Below, one piece after another: positions 35,319 to 47,418 of a DNA stretch of 64,000 bases. The position numbers and the translations under genes were made by a program. Under the pieces are notes generated by a model. The model saw only the letters and a list, made by a program, of their open reading frames with translations, had not been told where the DNA came from and did no database searches. The DNA is from Prinia subflava. Lineage: Eukaryota > Chordata > Aves > Passeriformes > Cisticolidae. The stretch spans positions 39,688,767 through 39,752,766 of the forward strand of contig NC_086251.1 of assembly GCF_021018805.1 (NCBI RefSeq). The letters run 5' to 3'. Within the stretch, counting starts at the first letter, position 1; each line of letters opens with the position of its first letter.

Positions 35319-38300
35319 CCGTGTCTGTGCTACCACTGCCCAGTGTGGCAGCTCTGGTGTGTGAGCTGCTGCTGGTGCCCACAGGTGTGTTTGCACAGCT
35401 GGCATCCACCACAGCAGCCTTATGCCACGTGATGCAAGGCTGTGGACACGGAGCAAAGGTCAGTCACAACCACAGTAAGAGCCAGTTAACACAAAAACTC
35501 AGCATGTGGGTCTTCAAGCATATCCTTTTAGGCAGCTGCAGGGATGTTCACAGCCTTGAAGCTACTTTGTGGCTCAAAGGCCATCCTTAAAAAGCATTAT
35601 TGTGATAAGTTCAACACCACCTTTATGTGATTTTCTTCCTGGAAAAATGCTGAGTTCTGATGTCCTCTCATCCTAGAATAAAAAGCAAATAGAAGAGGAG
35701 AATTAGAGACTAATTCAGTCTCTAATTTACCTCAATACTATTACATATTTCTAGGATTTTATCAGATTTTGACCTAAATAAAAGCATTTTTGTAAATCAG
35801 TGAATTTCCTATTGAAGTGAGAAACACATGTTTAGTAACTTACTATAATATTGTAATTCTACAACCAACTTCTAGGGCTGGCAGGCTTTTTGAGATGAGA
35901 CAAAATTTCCTAGGGAAATAAAGTAAAATAGAAGGAAATCTATTGGTAAAGGGCTGATTTCACTTCCTGGCCTTTTGCCCAGACTGACCATTTCAGAGTG
36001 TCTAGTAGTATTTGCTTGAAAATGGGTAAGGGATACAGACTAGTAAGAATAAAAGCAAGAAGGAGCAGCTGTGAGATGGAGAGGCAGCAGATGCTTGTCT
36101 ACACAAGCAGCTAATTCAAAATGAAAAAAATAAAAGGAAGGAAGAAAATTCTGAGCCTAGTGAAATAATTGTTGTCATGGAGATTATGGGAGGTAAACAT
36201 ACCTTTTATGGAAATATTTATTGCCATTCTTTTTATGAGACAGACTAAAAAGGCGTTAGTTCACTTTATTGATGCATTTCCCTCCTTTCCCTTTTTATAT
36301 AATGGCAATTCTTAAAGCATTTCCTTCTCAAGAAAGTCTGTCTTCATTGTTTGCTTGCAAGACATAGAAGCAGAGTATCTGTATACTGTTGAAGGGAGAG
36401 AAAAGTCTTGCTGCATGGCACATGGCTTTTTTCCTTTCCTGTTTATCATGGTAAAAAGGCCAACAGTGCTGTCCTTTGCACTTGTGTATTAAATCTGTGT
36501 TCAGTTGTACTTACTCTTGCTATCCTAAATGGTTCTATACTGATCAGTTGGTACCCACAAGCCTGAAATCTTACAGGAAGTAAAGACAAGGGAGTTCTTT
36601 ATGTGCTCTGGAAGAAGTCCTTTTTGAATGCAGATAAGCTCAAGAAAAAAACCTAGTGTCTGACTTTGGACTTCCCACACATCAGGATGTGAAATATTCA
36701 GGACTGTGGTGTTACTCTGTGTCTAATTAAAATAAGAAAATTGAAGTCGTAACTTTATTTTCCAGAAATGATTCATGGTCTAAGTAGTGGATGTGTCTTA
36801 CCTGCATTTCTTTCATGTGAAGGTTAAAATCCTAGCAGCTCTGACAGTTTTTCCCAATCTAAATGAAACAAATATCTCTGTTATGATATATGAATATGTT
36901 GTTTTTCAAAGATTGAGGTTTATCAACACTAAAGACATTAAAAAAAATCATTTCAGAACACAGTCACATATTCCATACATTAGCAATTTCACATTCACAA
37001 GGTAGACTTGATCTACATTTTCATCCACAAGCAGATTCTGTTATTTTAATATAGTTTTTAAATTTTTGCATTATGGTTGTGTGCCAGGCCAGGTTTGATT
37101 GATTTATTATTTCCATTGAATTAACTCATACAGTAGCAGCAAAGATACAGTCCTTGTACTGCTGATAGGAGTATCTCAGGGCTGCAGAAAAGACATGAAC
37201 ATCCTGTGTCTCCTGTAGATCTGTGCAGACTGAGTCCCACCTGAGCCTGTTGTTAATCTGTTCTGTGGTTGTGTGAAGGAAATGGTATGTGTGAAATGTG
37301 GTATGTGAAAAGAAAAGTGCTCCTCTACAAATTGCTTACCCAGTGGGTATGGGTATGCCCATTCTGCCCCTATCTGGACACTTGTGGTTATTCTTCCCCT
37401 CATATTCTGGGATCGCTTCAGGAAGATATGCAACTATTCATATGATGAAATAAAGCCCTAACTGCTGTTTAGCTGAAGATAAAAAACAACTCTAGTATCC
37501 ACATAATCATATTTAAAAGAAGCCATGAATAATAGGATGTGAAAACAAAAAGTGGCCTCATTTCCTGGCGTCATTTAGAGTGCGGCCAGCCAGAGGCTGC
37601 CCTTGAAGATCACCAGGGTTCAGGGACTGCCCATGAGAGGAGGGACTGTCATCACTGCTCTGCTGGTTGCAGATTTCAGGCATCATAACTTTGGCTACTT
37701 CTATGTGGTATGCAAACAGAGTGACAGAAATTTGTGCTTGGTCCTCATCAGACACAATGTAACTGCAGGGAGAGGTTAGGGTCTGCAGAAATCTTATTTA
37801 GGTACCAATGAGCTCCACCAACAGGCCAACTTCCCCGGGAGGCTGGTTTACACTCAGCAGTATTTTCCCAGGTAAGGCACCATCGACTGGTGGATGTTGC
37901 TTGTTGTTGCTTTAGCTGCCCATATCTCAGGACAATAGACAGCTTGCAATCCAGCTGCACCACTTGGCACTTGGGTTCAAAGGGCCTTGGTTTCATATTA
38001 GTTGAATAGAAAAGGTCAATAAGAGGTGAGAGACAATTGAATGTGGATAAATAATACAGGAATGAGAGCTGCAAGTGTTTGACTCATCTCTGCTGATGTG
38101 ATATTGATCTGAACTAGAAATGTCAAACCCTTCTCTGCCCAGAGGTTTAGAAATGCTTCTGATGCGTGTCAGTAAGAGATAAGAATCAGACCAGGAATAT
38201 ATTAGCAGATGCCACAGGGAATAAAGCATAAACAACCCAAGAACAATAGTTCCCGTGTGTCAGCTACAAATAAGGTGTTCTTACTTGGCAGAGCACGTTC

Positions 38301-39051
38301 TGCTTATGCCTGACCCTTCAGGGCAGTCTGGGCACGCCAAAGACAGTTATCCTGGGAGGAGAGGTCAGGTACAAGGAGCCTGTGTAAGGACAAGGTGGCA
38401 AGTTCATGGGATTGCACCTCTGCCCTCACACAGAGAGGTGGAGGAAAGGATTGAAGTCAATGGATTTGCTCTACACTGAATTTCCACCCCACTTATTTTC
38501 TGACTGGCCTTCGTGGTTTATCCTGAAAGCACCCAGCTAGATTCATAAAGGATTTTAGGCATCATGCTACAACTTCCAAGTAAAGAACGGATCTTCATAG
38601 CCTCTGTTATGCCATGATTTAACCCTCTAGAGGCACCTCCCCAACACACTAATTTTCCTTCCTGTAAAATACTTTACATTTTTCCCATTAGACAAGTATG
38701 TGCAGCTTGACTTTACACTTGACAAGAATTGTCCCTTCTGTATTATACTTATTCTTTGATCTCAGATGAATAAAATCAGCTTAATTTGCCTATTGCATAA
38801 AGCCTTGCACAAAATGCAGTCAGATTGCAAAAGGACAGAGAAAGGAAATCCTGTAGGATGGAGGTTAAGGCATTTTTCATGACAAAGCAGAGTTACTTCT
38901 GCTGCAGTGATTATTTCTGTATTTTATATCCACTGAAAAAAAAAAAACCTGTCCAGAGAGACAGATGCAGAAACCCAACTAAGATTGACTGATCTTCTCC
39001 TCAAGCACGGGGTTTTGCTTCACATCCCTGCTCCACAGTCTGACAGAAGAA
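35319..39051. other. Intergenic, no gene recognised
   Basis: Begins with a GC-richer stretch to about 35460, then AT-rich unique sequence. It contains a perfect 11 bp hairpin at 35701-35727 and two overlapping minus-strand frames at 37558-38074, discussed in the findings. No domain is recognised. Confidence 0.5.
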
Positions 39052-39111
39052 GGATTTGAACATACATCCCTGACATTCAAGTAAGCATATTAATCACTGA
39101 GCTGTCTGACT
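39052..39111 (-). repeat. tRNA-derived remnant with A and B boxes (SINE head or tRNA pseudogene)
   Basis: On the minus strand CAGCTCAGTGATTA (39104 to 39091) closely fits a Pol III A box and GTTCAAATCC (39061 to 39052) fits the B-box core. Their starts are 43 bases apart, the spacing expected in a tRNA. The D-stem partner and most acceptor pairs are lost, so it is not a working tRNA. The following minus-strand sequence to about 38950 may be the body of an old SINE. Family unknown. Confidence 0.5.
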
Positions 39112-40232
39112 TTTTTCCTTTTTCTTATTTAGAGAGACTGACTACATACCAGTTTTCTGATGTATTGGAAAGCAACCAGTGGGGATTTGGACTAAACAAA
39201 CCTCTTTTCCTTCCTTCTTCCCTGACAGGAAGGGCGTCAGTATGTCTCCATCTTCAAATAAGCTAGGGACATGGGACAATTGACAGAGATTGTTCCTTTG
39301 AAGTCAATACTAAATTGAGGCCTGTCTGCAATATTGAATTTGTATACCAAAGGAAAGAACTCTTACAGAAATATCTAGAAAAACAGTGCTTTTTCTGAAA
39401 TATTCCATGTTAGTCTCTTGCTACATCAGGACTAAGGTGGCAATGTTGCTGCTATAAAACCAATGAGAATCGTCTACTTTTAAAAGTATTGGTTTTAGTT
39501 TTATTGATGCTTTGCACCAGTGTACAAAAAGAGGAATTTTTATTCTTCAGCATTTAAATATTAAAGGGAAAAAGGGTAAAAAATTACTTCCTTCAGTAAT
39601 TCCTGAAGAGTTTCCATGTCAGCATAAGAAAACTTAGGGGAATGAACGTACTTAATCTTAGCTAAAATCTCATATTTAACGGTATTTAACAAAGATTCCC
39701 AAGCAATTGTGACTTCAAGTCACTTCTCACAACAGATAACATTTCCAGGGAAATAGGAATGGGGCTGGGTTGGTGTTTTTGATTTAGCCAGACTCCTCTG
39801 GTGGGAGACAAGCAAGGCAGAGAAGAGATAAACCTTCAGACTGAATCCTCTTGCCAGACTGGTCTCATTATACACTACAGAGAGAGAATTTATCCTGTCC
39901 TTCTGACAGTGTAAAGATTAGCTTATTGGTTTAGCTATAACTGGTCATGCAACATACACAGGGGTTTTTTCTCCTTTTTTTTCCTTTTTGTTTTTAATGT
40001 GAAGGGACTATGCCATAAGCACAAGTCTGTAACACCCACTAGATTTTCAGTTTCTCTCAGGAAAAAAAATTAAACAGGATTAAGGAATCTTAAAATAATT
40101 TAAACTTCTTCTTTCTAGGTCAAGCAAATGTTATATGAAACACCCTTCCTTGAAAAGTAGGCTTTATGTAGACCTTTAACTTTAGAATTGCCTTGGGTTA
40201 TGTAAACAAAAAAATGTGTATTCTATTTCATC
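39112..40232. other. Intergenic, no feature seen
   Basis: AT-rich unique sequence with several homopolymer T and A runs; no gene or repeat is supported. Confidence 0.5.
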
Positions 40233-41109
40233 TGTTGAAACCAGCTGGGGAGATTTTTTTTTTTTTTTCCTTTATCTCTTGTAACTCCAGGGAGGAGGGG
40301 GTGGATGCCTTCTGTTAATGGGCCAGCTGTTAAAACCAGGGGGAGCAATGTTCCTTATCTCTTCCACTACCCATCCTCCCTCCAGGGAGATATCTGCTGT
40401 TAATGAGCCATTAAGGCTCACCACATGACTGATAAAATTAGATCATTCCATTGTGAGATGCTCCACCCAGTGGGAGGAGCCAAGCATTCCTACCTGGATA
40501 AAACCTGAGATTCAGAACAGCAGGGCATCCACTTTTCCACTGGATTCTCAGAGGAAGATCAGACTCATCTCACTGTCACTACAGGATCATCTCTACTCCA
40601 ACAGAACCACATCTGTCATCATCTCTACTCCATCACAACCACATCTGTCACTCCAGGAGGACTTATTTGGACTGCTTCCAACACCCTGGCCAACAGGGTG
40701 TCAGGCTGTATTCCTGACTCCGTGAGGGTTCTCTAAGACTTTTGTTTGTTTGCTTGCTTGTTGTTGGTTTTTTGGGGGTTTGGGGCTTTTTTTGTTTGTT
40801 TGTTTGTTTGTTTTGTTGTTTTGGGTGTTTTTGTTTGTTCGTTTGTGGTTTTTTGTTTATTTTGGGTTTTTTTTGGTTTTGGTTTGGGGTTTTTTTTGTT
40901 TTTGTTTTGTCTGTTTTTTGGGGTTTTTTTTACTGCATTTGCATTTTTAATATTCCTGGTAAAGAACTGTTACTCCTATTCCAATATTTTTGCCTGAAAG
41001 CTCCTAATTTAAAAATTGTAATAATTTGGAGGGAGGGAGCTTTACATTCTCCATTCCAAGGGAAACTCCAGTTTTCCCTGACTGATACCTGTCTTTCCAA
41101 AACAAGACA
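40233..41109 (+). mobile_element. Solo LTR of an endogenous retrovirus (ERVL-like, songbird type), plus sense
   Basis: About 877 bp from TGTTGAAACCAGCTGGGG to an AAGACA end, fitting TG...CA termini. Stretches such as ttaatgggccagctgttaaa, ccattaaggctcaccacatg and agctttacattctccattcc match an abundant LTR I associate with songbird genomes. A TATA-like GATAAAA lies at 40497-40503. A 32 bp unit is tandemly duplicated at 40588-40651. A GTTTT/GTTTG-rich low-complexity tract at about 40740-40930 follows the promoter half; frames through it (40742-41128) are artefacts. No AATAAA is visible. Flanking pentamers tcatc and agact do not match, so no target duplication is preserved at these boundaries. 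Confidence 0.82.
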
Positions 41110-44100
41110 AGACTTTAGACTCGTATAGTTACACATACTAATACATGAATCTATGCAATGACTTCAGATTTGTGCTTGAATGCATTCATTGCTAATATTC
41201 TGGATTTATGGCAACTGGACTAGAGGTCTGAGAAACTTTGCTCATCTCATTCCCAACAGGATTGAAATGCTTCTGCTGTTCAGTAGTCTTGTATGCTTGT
41301 CACCATTAATGTTCCCTCTAATTTATTTCTCTGTGTGTGACAAATAACCTTCTGAATACCAATGTGAAACTTGTAGCCCTAATTCACACAGTGCTGAAAA
41401 TAGGACAGCAAAATAAATGAGTGTGAGATCCTCTTTCTTTTTTGATATTTTGGGACTCACTCAGTTCATGGTGTAAGTTTCTACAGCTTTGTGGCTTCAT
41501 CATATTAGAAAGTAAAATTGAGTTATTTTGCAATGCTTTGCATGCAGACCCTCAAATTACACGGTGTCCAAGGAAACACAGCTGTATCACTGATAGACAC
41601 CTCTGTGCAAAAACCTCGGACAGACTGAAAATGCCTCCTCCCAGCCAAGTCTTCACTTTGAGTTCTGTCATTCCAGTAATAGTTAAAGAGAAAGAAAGAG
41701 AGAGAGAGAAGAGAGAGGCATTCAGGTCCTTTACCTGACTGGGATCAGTAGTGCACTGCCTGCTAGAGAGGAAAATCCCCAAGAGAAGCAGTTTGCCATT
41801 CTGGATCTATCTCTGTGCTCCAGAGTTCTGGGCAAACGATATGAAGGAGGCAGATGGAAGTGGATTTCAGGGCTGTGAGAGCACTGGGGCATCTGGAAGA
41901 CATGTCACATCTCAGTGTACCCTGTCCCAGTCCCTATGTTTGCAAGCTAAGGTTTTGCAGATGGACCTACAGGAATGTAAGTTGTGAACTTGTGTTGATC
42001 TGAGATATAACCAAACTCCATGCACATCCTCCCTTTTGCTCACTGCCTGGGGGCAATAAGCTCTGGGGCTGCCACAATCTCAGGGGTGATGGTAATATCC
42101 CTGTCACATCCAGATGTCCTGGCCATTGCAGCGGTCACTAGTAAACCTGTTTGTGTCTACAGCTATGCTTGGCACAGACTGCTCACTTTCATGGCTCCTC
42201 TGTTAGACACAGCTCAGACTGGAAGCCCATTGCTGTGTCAAGTGGCTACATACAGTGTGTAATACATCTCAAATAGTCAAGCACACAAGTACAAAATTAA
42301 AATTTCCAGCAGTAAAACTTTATTGCTCCAGTGATGTCATTAATTGAATTCAAAGAGTGAGCAGGCTTGGGTGGAATAGCTTCATTCTGAAGCCTGAATG
42401 GAGAAAAACTAATATTTCAGAGCTGTGTACTGCTCTTTTGCTATAGTGCCATGTTTTCCAAGGTGATTTATTTGACCCCAGTTTGTACTCCAGGGTGTGG
42501 TTTCTAGAATATTGTGCTGATCCATCCTTATGGAGAAAGGACTTCTTTGGGCCTCTACAGTTACGCTTAGTGTGCATAAGCAATACATCCTTTGTCTGAG
42601 TTCCCCGGGTCTCCCTGCCTGTAGATTGTGCCACTTAAAACAACAACCCTCTGTGTCTGAAAAGCAGGGTAAGAGGCTGAGTGAGCAGGCATTCTGGAAA
42701 AATAATACTTGAACACTAACTAAGTGGTCTACCTAAGTGTGTGGCCTTAAGAACACATGTGTAAATATGCATATATGGAAATCCTTACCCCTATTAAAAG
42801 CACTGGGAATTTTACCACTAGATTCAGAAAGTCTTGATTGCCATCTAGGACATATTGTAAAGTATAATTAATGGTTTCTGGAAAAGACATTGAAATGGAA
42901 ATGTCAACATTTCCTTCAAAAAAAGGAAACAACATTTTTATTTTAGAAGAATACATTTGAAAAAAAAATCTCTTAAGCTGACATTTTCTTGTTACTACCC
43001 ACATCAGAAATGAAAAGTGACTATTATTCAGTGACATAGCAATAGGTTACTGAAATTACTGGAGCTTTAGTGTTCCAGCTTGCCTGACACTAAGTGTGAT
43101 GTCTGTTCTTTAGATAAAAAGATTTTATATGTCTGTATAGAGTAACAGGCAGCTTCCTTATTATCTTCAGATTATGAGCATATGCAAATTATAAACATTT
43201 AAAAAACCCCTATCTATGCATTCTGGAGAGAGACTGCTACACAGTATTGATGATAAGACTAAGACTAAAACTCTTCTGCTTCATTGCCCTAAATGTCATA
43301 ATTCTTAAATTGGATAGCCTCAGGATGTCCCGCCTATGTCTAGGCAGGAAATTGAGCCTAATTCTCATTCCTGCAGTTATCTGCCTGATGATGGCTGCAT
43401 GAGTGGGGAGCACTATGCACTGCAGTTACCTGTGATGTATAAGTTCAGCTGAAAAAAACATGCAGTTATTTTTCCAGCACTATCTGCTTGGCACATACCT
43501 TCAAAAAGAAACTATAAAGACAGATAAGGGTTGCATTTATTGTCTTGATTTTATGTGTATCAGCCCTTGGCAGGACTAAATGACAGTGAAATCAAGTCAT
43601 AAACAGAGCTAGAACAAAGGTTCATGGTATAAGTGTTTCCTTTGTTCTTTGTTTGCAATTCTTGTGAATACAAAATTAAAACACTAAGCAGCTGTTATCT
43701 CCTGTTTGTGGCTTAGAGCAAAAGCCCAGCAAACCCCACAATTTTACATAGTTCCACATCAAAATCATGATTCAAGCTTGCTCCGATCCAAACAAAACTC
43801 CTTCCTTCCTCAAAATACTGATGCAAATGGGGCAAATTTTACTTCTGGGTTTTTCTATTGACTTTATAGGTCGGATGAACTGATAGCACAATAAACATTT
43901 TTGGTTATCTCCTCTTTCCTTAGCACAGTCTGAAACCCTTACCAGAATCCTCATGGGCAAATAATAGTATTCCCCTTGAGGAATATACTCTATTTCAATC
44001 ATGTTGTCCATTTGTTATTCTATTTGTCTTTTAAGCTGAAAAACAGAATTGCTGTCTAGCTCTCTTCATAGTCTTGAAAAGGACTGTGAATAATTCACAA

Positions 44101-47100
44101 ACCTGTTGAGACCTGAGGCAGCTGTACTGATGGTCTGTGAGGGGTCAGAGGGAAACCATACCTTGCTTTCTATGCTTAGAAAGCAAACCAAAGAGTCATT
44201 CAGGGCGAAAATCATTGTTTTAGCACTGTCATGTTGAAAGTTGCTTAAGAGCACATGCTGTAGGTGGATGTAAACACAGACATGTGGTAAGTGTTCCTCT
44301 AGAAAATGCTTGTGAAAGCTTTAATCAGTAGCTCTGCAATCCCTATTCAGCTGGTCCTCAAAATCTCTGCCCTTTGAAGCCAAGGTTCTACACATATCTA
44401 ATAGTTTATTGCTGGGTGATGGTCCAAAACCAGTTTCCTAATCAGTTTCAAATTCTTTTTAAAATACAGTGAAGGAAAATACTGCTTTTTAATGTTAAAA
44501 TTCAAAAGGCAACATCAGGGAGAGAGAGGAAACAGAGACTTCTGTTGCCTTAGTAGAAATGCATTGTAATAGAACAGAATTCTGAATGCCAAGTTTAAGT
44601 GTCTCAAATATCAGTATCAACAGATTTCTCCAGAGATCGTAGGCAGATATGTTAGCTAAAAGACTAAAGTACTGTTTCTGGAAGATGCTGAATTTCCCTC
44701 AACTCCCTTTGAACGCAGTGGGAAAGATAAGGGTGTCCAGGGCAGGACAAATTATAAACGTATCAGATAATGATGTTCATCATCTTGCTTCCTAAGATGC
44801 ACTTTGGCTTTCTTTTTGTCTCTCATCACTTCTAGATTAAAGCTCAGGGAGAGGGTAGAATATTAAAATATTGTCCAATTTATAGTTGCTTACTAAAGTC
44901 AATTCACAGATGACCTTGAAAAAGAATTAATCCAGCAAGCTTATAAAAGAGGATGACCCCGTCATTCTGATTAAGATCAGAGCAGGTGATAGAACAGCAA
45001 TGTGGCGGCAGTGAAAGATGATAGAGAAGATTAAAGTACCCAGTGTATGAAAGGATTTCTTCAGGAATTTCCTCTTTCCTTGCATCCTGACAAAACCCCA
45101 CAGATTCATGTTGACAGTATAAATATATTATAAATTCAGTATCTGGTCAACAGCTTCATGCAAAGCAGGCAATTTAAAATTCTGTCAAAGTATTATCAGA
45201 TCACATTTTTCCATATTAGAAGGAGTGTCTTTGATAAAAATGTAACCCAAATTCATAAACATTCAAGAATCTAGAATTTATTTTTGAATTTATTTTCCTT
45301 GTCTCTTAAAGCAAACCTTCATTGTCATTTTACTTTGGGCAAAGACTGTGAGAAATAACAGATAGGTGGTGGTTGGTGAGAGAAAGGGCTTTCCTGAACA
45401 TTGTTAAAAGCAGGATAAAACTGCATGTCCTTAAATGATTAATACTATTTTTAAAATGTGGAACGTTGGTGTTTTTCTTCAAGTCAGACAGTTATGCATC
45501 TTCAAATGTCTCTTTGCAGCGTATCTGGAAGGGATTGACTAACATTCATGAGTTTGTATGGTCTAGAAGTTTAGACTTTTAAATGGGTGGAAAGGAGAGA
45601 AAAATCTGAAACGAGCTTCATAGGCTGAAACAAAGTCTTGATGAAACTGAAAACGAAGGGGAGCTGGGGTGGCTGTTACAGCAGAGCTGTAGTGCAGATG
45701 TGCAGGCAATCTTAGTCAGACACTTTTAAACTTTGTTGACAAAAGTTTTAAAATAAGCAGGGAAAACTTCAGCTGACATGAAACGGTTGTGCTCTTATTT
45801 CTTCTGTTTGCCAGATGACTGCAGACATGAAGTATTTCCAGTTCTGAGTCCTACAGCTACTTACTAGTGATCCCCAAGGGTAAGAAGACAGCTGTTTTCA
45901 AACCCTTAGAAGCTATGTATTGAGATTTACCTTCAGGGCAAAACCTTGAAAGTTTAGTGCTGAGTTCCATAACCTTCATGTCAGACGTAAAAATGCAGTG
46001 TAAAATCAAAGAACACGTGCAGTAGGCACACATCTTTTTAAAATGAGCAAAGTGCTGCACCAAACATACAATTTCTTCCTCCAGGTATGATGACTGACAA
46101 ATGATTGTTTTGTTTCCTAATGTACTCCTGGAGGTTTTCCCATTAAATATGTAAAATCCAAACAGAACTGACAATAGTCTTGCAGAAGTGAAAACTTTTT
46201 TTTTTCAAATCAGAAATAGTATACGTGCTCCAGTGAATTTTAACCTAGTTTTAATCCTCTGTGGTCAGACAAAAATCCCTATATAGATACTAGGGTGGGA
46301 GAGGCACAGGTAGTTACATCTGTGGCTGAAACACCAGAAGAGAAAATAATCTGTAGGTGATGGCTTGTCCAACACTCAAGGCAAGATATTTGTCAGATAG
46401 AGCTGTGAATGCATAAATATAGTGACTGAGGAAAAGATTTCAACCCTGAAATAGTGCCACCTTGACTTAAAATTTTGTCCCTAATTAACAGGAATTGTTA
46501 TAAAAACAAAAGTAACAGAGCCAAATATCAGACTGTTCTAATTTTCTGTGACTTTTTCAACTGTTATTAATGTTTATTTAATGGCAGCAGTGCATACAGT
46601 TATTATTAAGCTTAACCTGGTTTGCTCTTTACAGGTGCAGCAATCCTTCTCACATTATTAGACTGAATATGAAAACACAATGTTTAATATTAGATTTGAT
46701 GTTATTTGGGGGTAGACCATAGAGAGTTCTGCCTTTGAATTTTGCAGAAATTATTTGTTATTCCATATTTTTAGCTAATGTAATCATTAAGTTTATTATT
46801 TGATAGTGAGCCATTTTATTTTTCTCTGTGTCAGTTAATGATGTGGTTCCATGCTGTGGTTTTAATTTTAGAAGACATACACAACTGGACAATCTTGTCA
46901 AATGTATTACTTAAGCAGGCAGATAGTGAAAATTAACTTTATCATTAGTAACTCATTACTGTTCTCATATCCATCAAAATCAAATCACTTCAAAGTGTTC
47001 ACTTTCATTGGATATGATCATTGCATTTAATTACACAGACCTACACATTCAGAAGAGCCCAAGCCATTTTTTCTATGTTACTTTAATTATGCAGTACATA

Positions 47101-47329
47101 GTAAAAGCAATTTATTGCTGGGACAGGTACATCACACTCATTTGAATATATCACACCCCCTCCCTTAAACTCTTTTATTTTTTTGCTTTTGAAAAAGGGA
47201 ACACAGAAACACGTATTGTCTTGTTCAATATCCTATTTCCAACAGAAGCCAACACCAAATGCCTTCAAGGAGCAAAAAGACCCTACAATTAAAGACTAGT
47301 GAGGCTGTGCAGAGATTTCTGCAAAACCT
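41110..47329. other. Intergenic, no gene recognised
   Basis: AT-rich unique sequence with a GA-rich run at about 41688-41718. The only frame worth noting is 43772-44011 on minus (79 codons with two CxxC pairs). The other frames, up to 105 codons, lack recognisable motifs. Confidence 0.5.
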
Positions 47330-47418
47330 ACCTTGTTGGACTAGGTAATGTGAAGCTTGACTCAATTCTCTTTCAGAAGATATCTTCCAGTCCAAAGATT
47401 TCTGTGATTCTATGAATA
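47330..47418 (+). mobile_element. CR1-type LINE tail fragment
   Basis: The stretch reads ttggactaggtaatgtgaag, then a decayed block, then atcttccagtccaaag and an ending gatttctgtgattctatgaa. This is the order seen at CR1 3' ends. It is short and diverged, and the upstream boundary is uncertain. Confidence 0.6.

Noticed and set aside
35017..35456. Reverse-strand frames of repeated LLSSP
   Set aside because: Direct translation of the GGAGA array; no functional start or unique domain.
39052..39111. Functional tRNA gene
   Set aside because: A and B boxes are present but the D-stem and most acceptor pairs are lost.
40742..41128. 128-codon frame of Phe, Leu, Val, Cys and Gly that looks like membrane protein
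   Set aside because: Translation of the GTTTT-rich simple tract inside an LTR.
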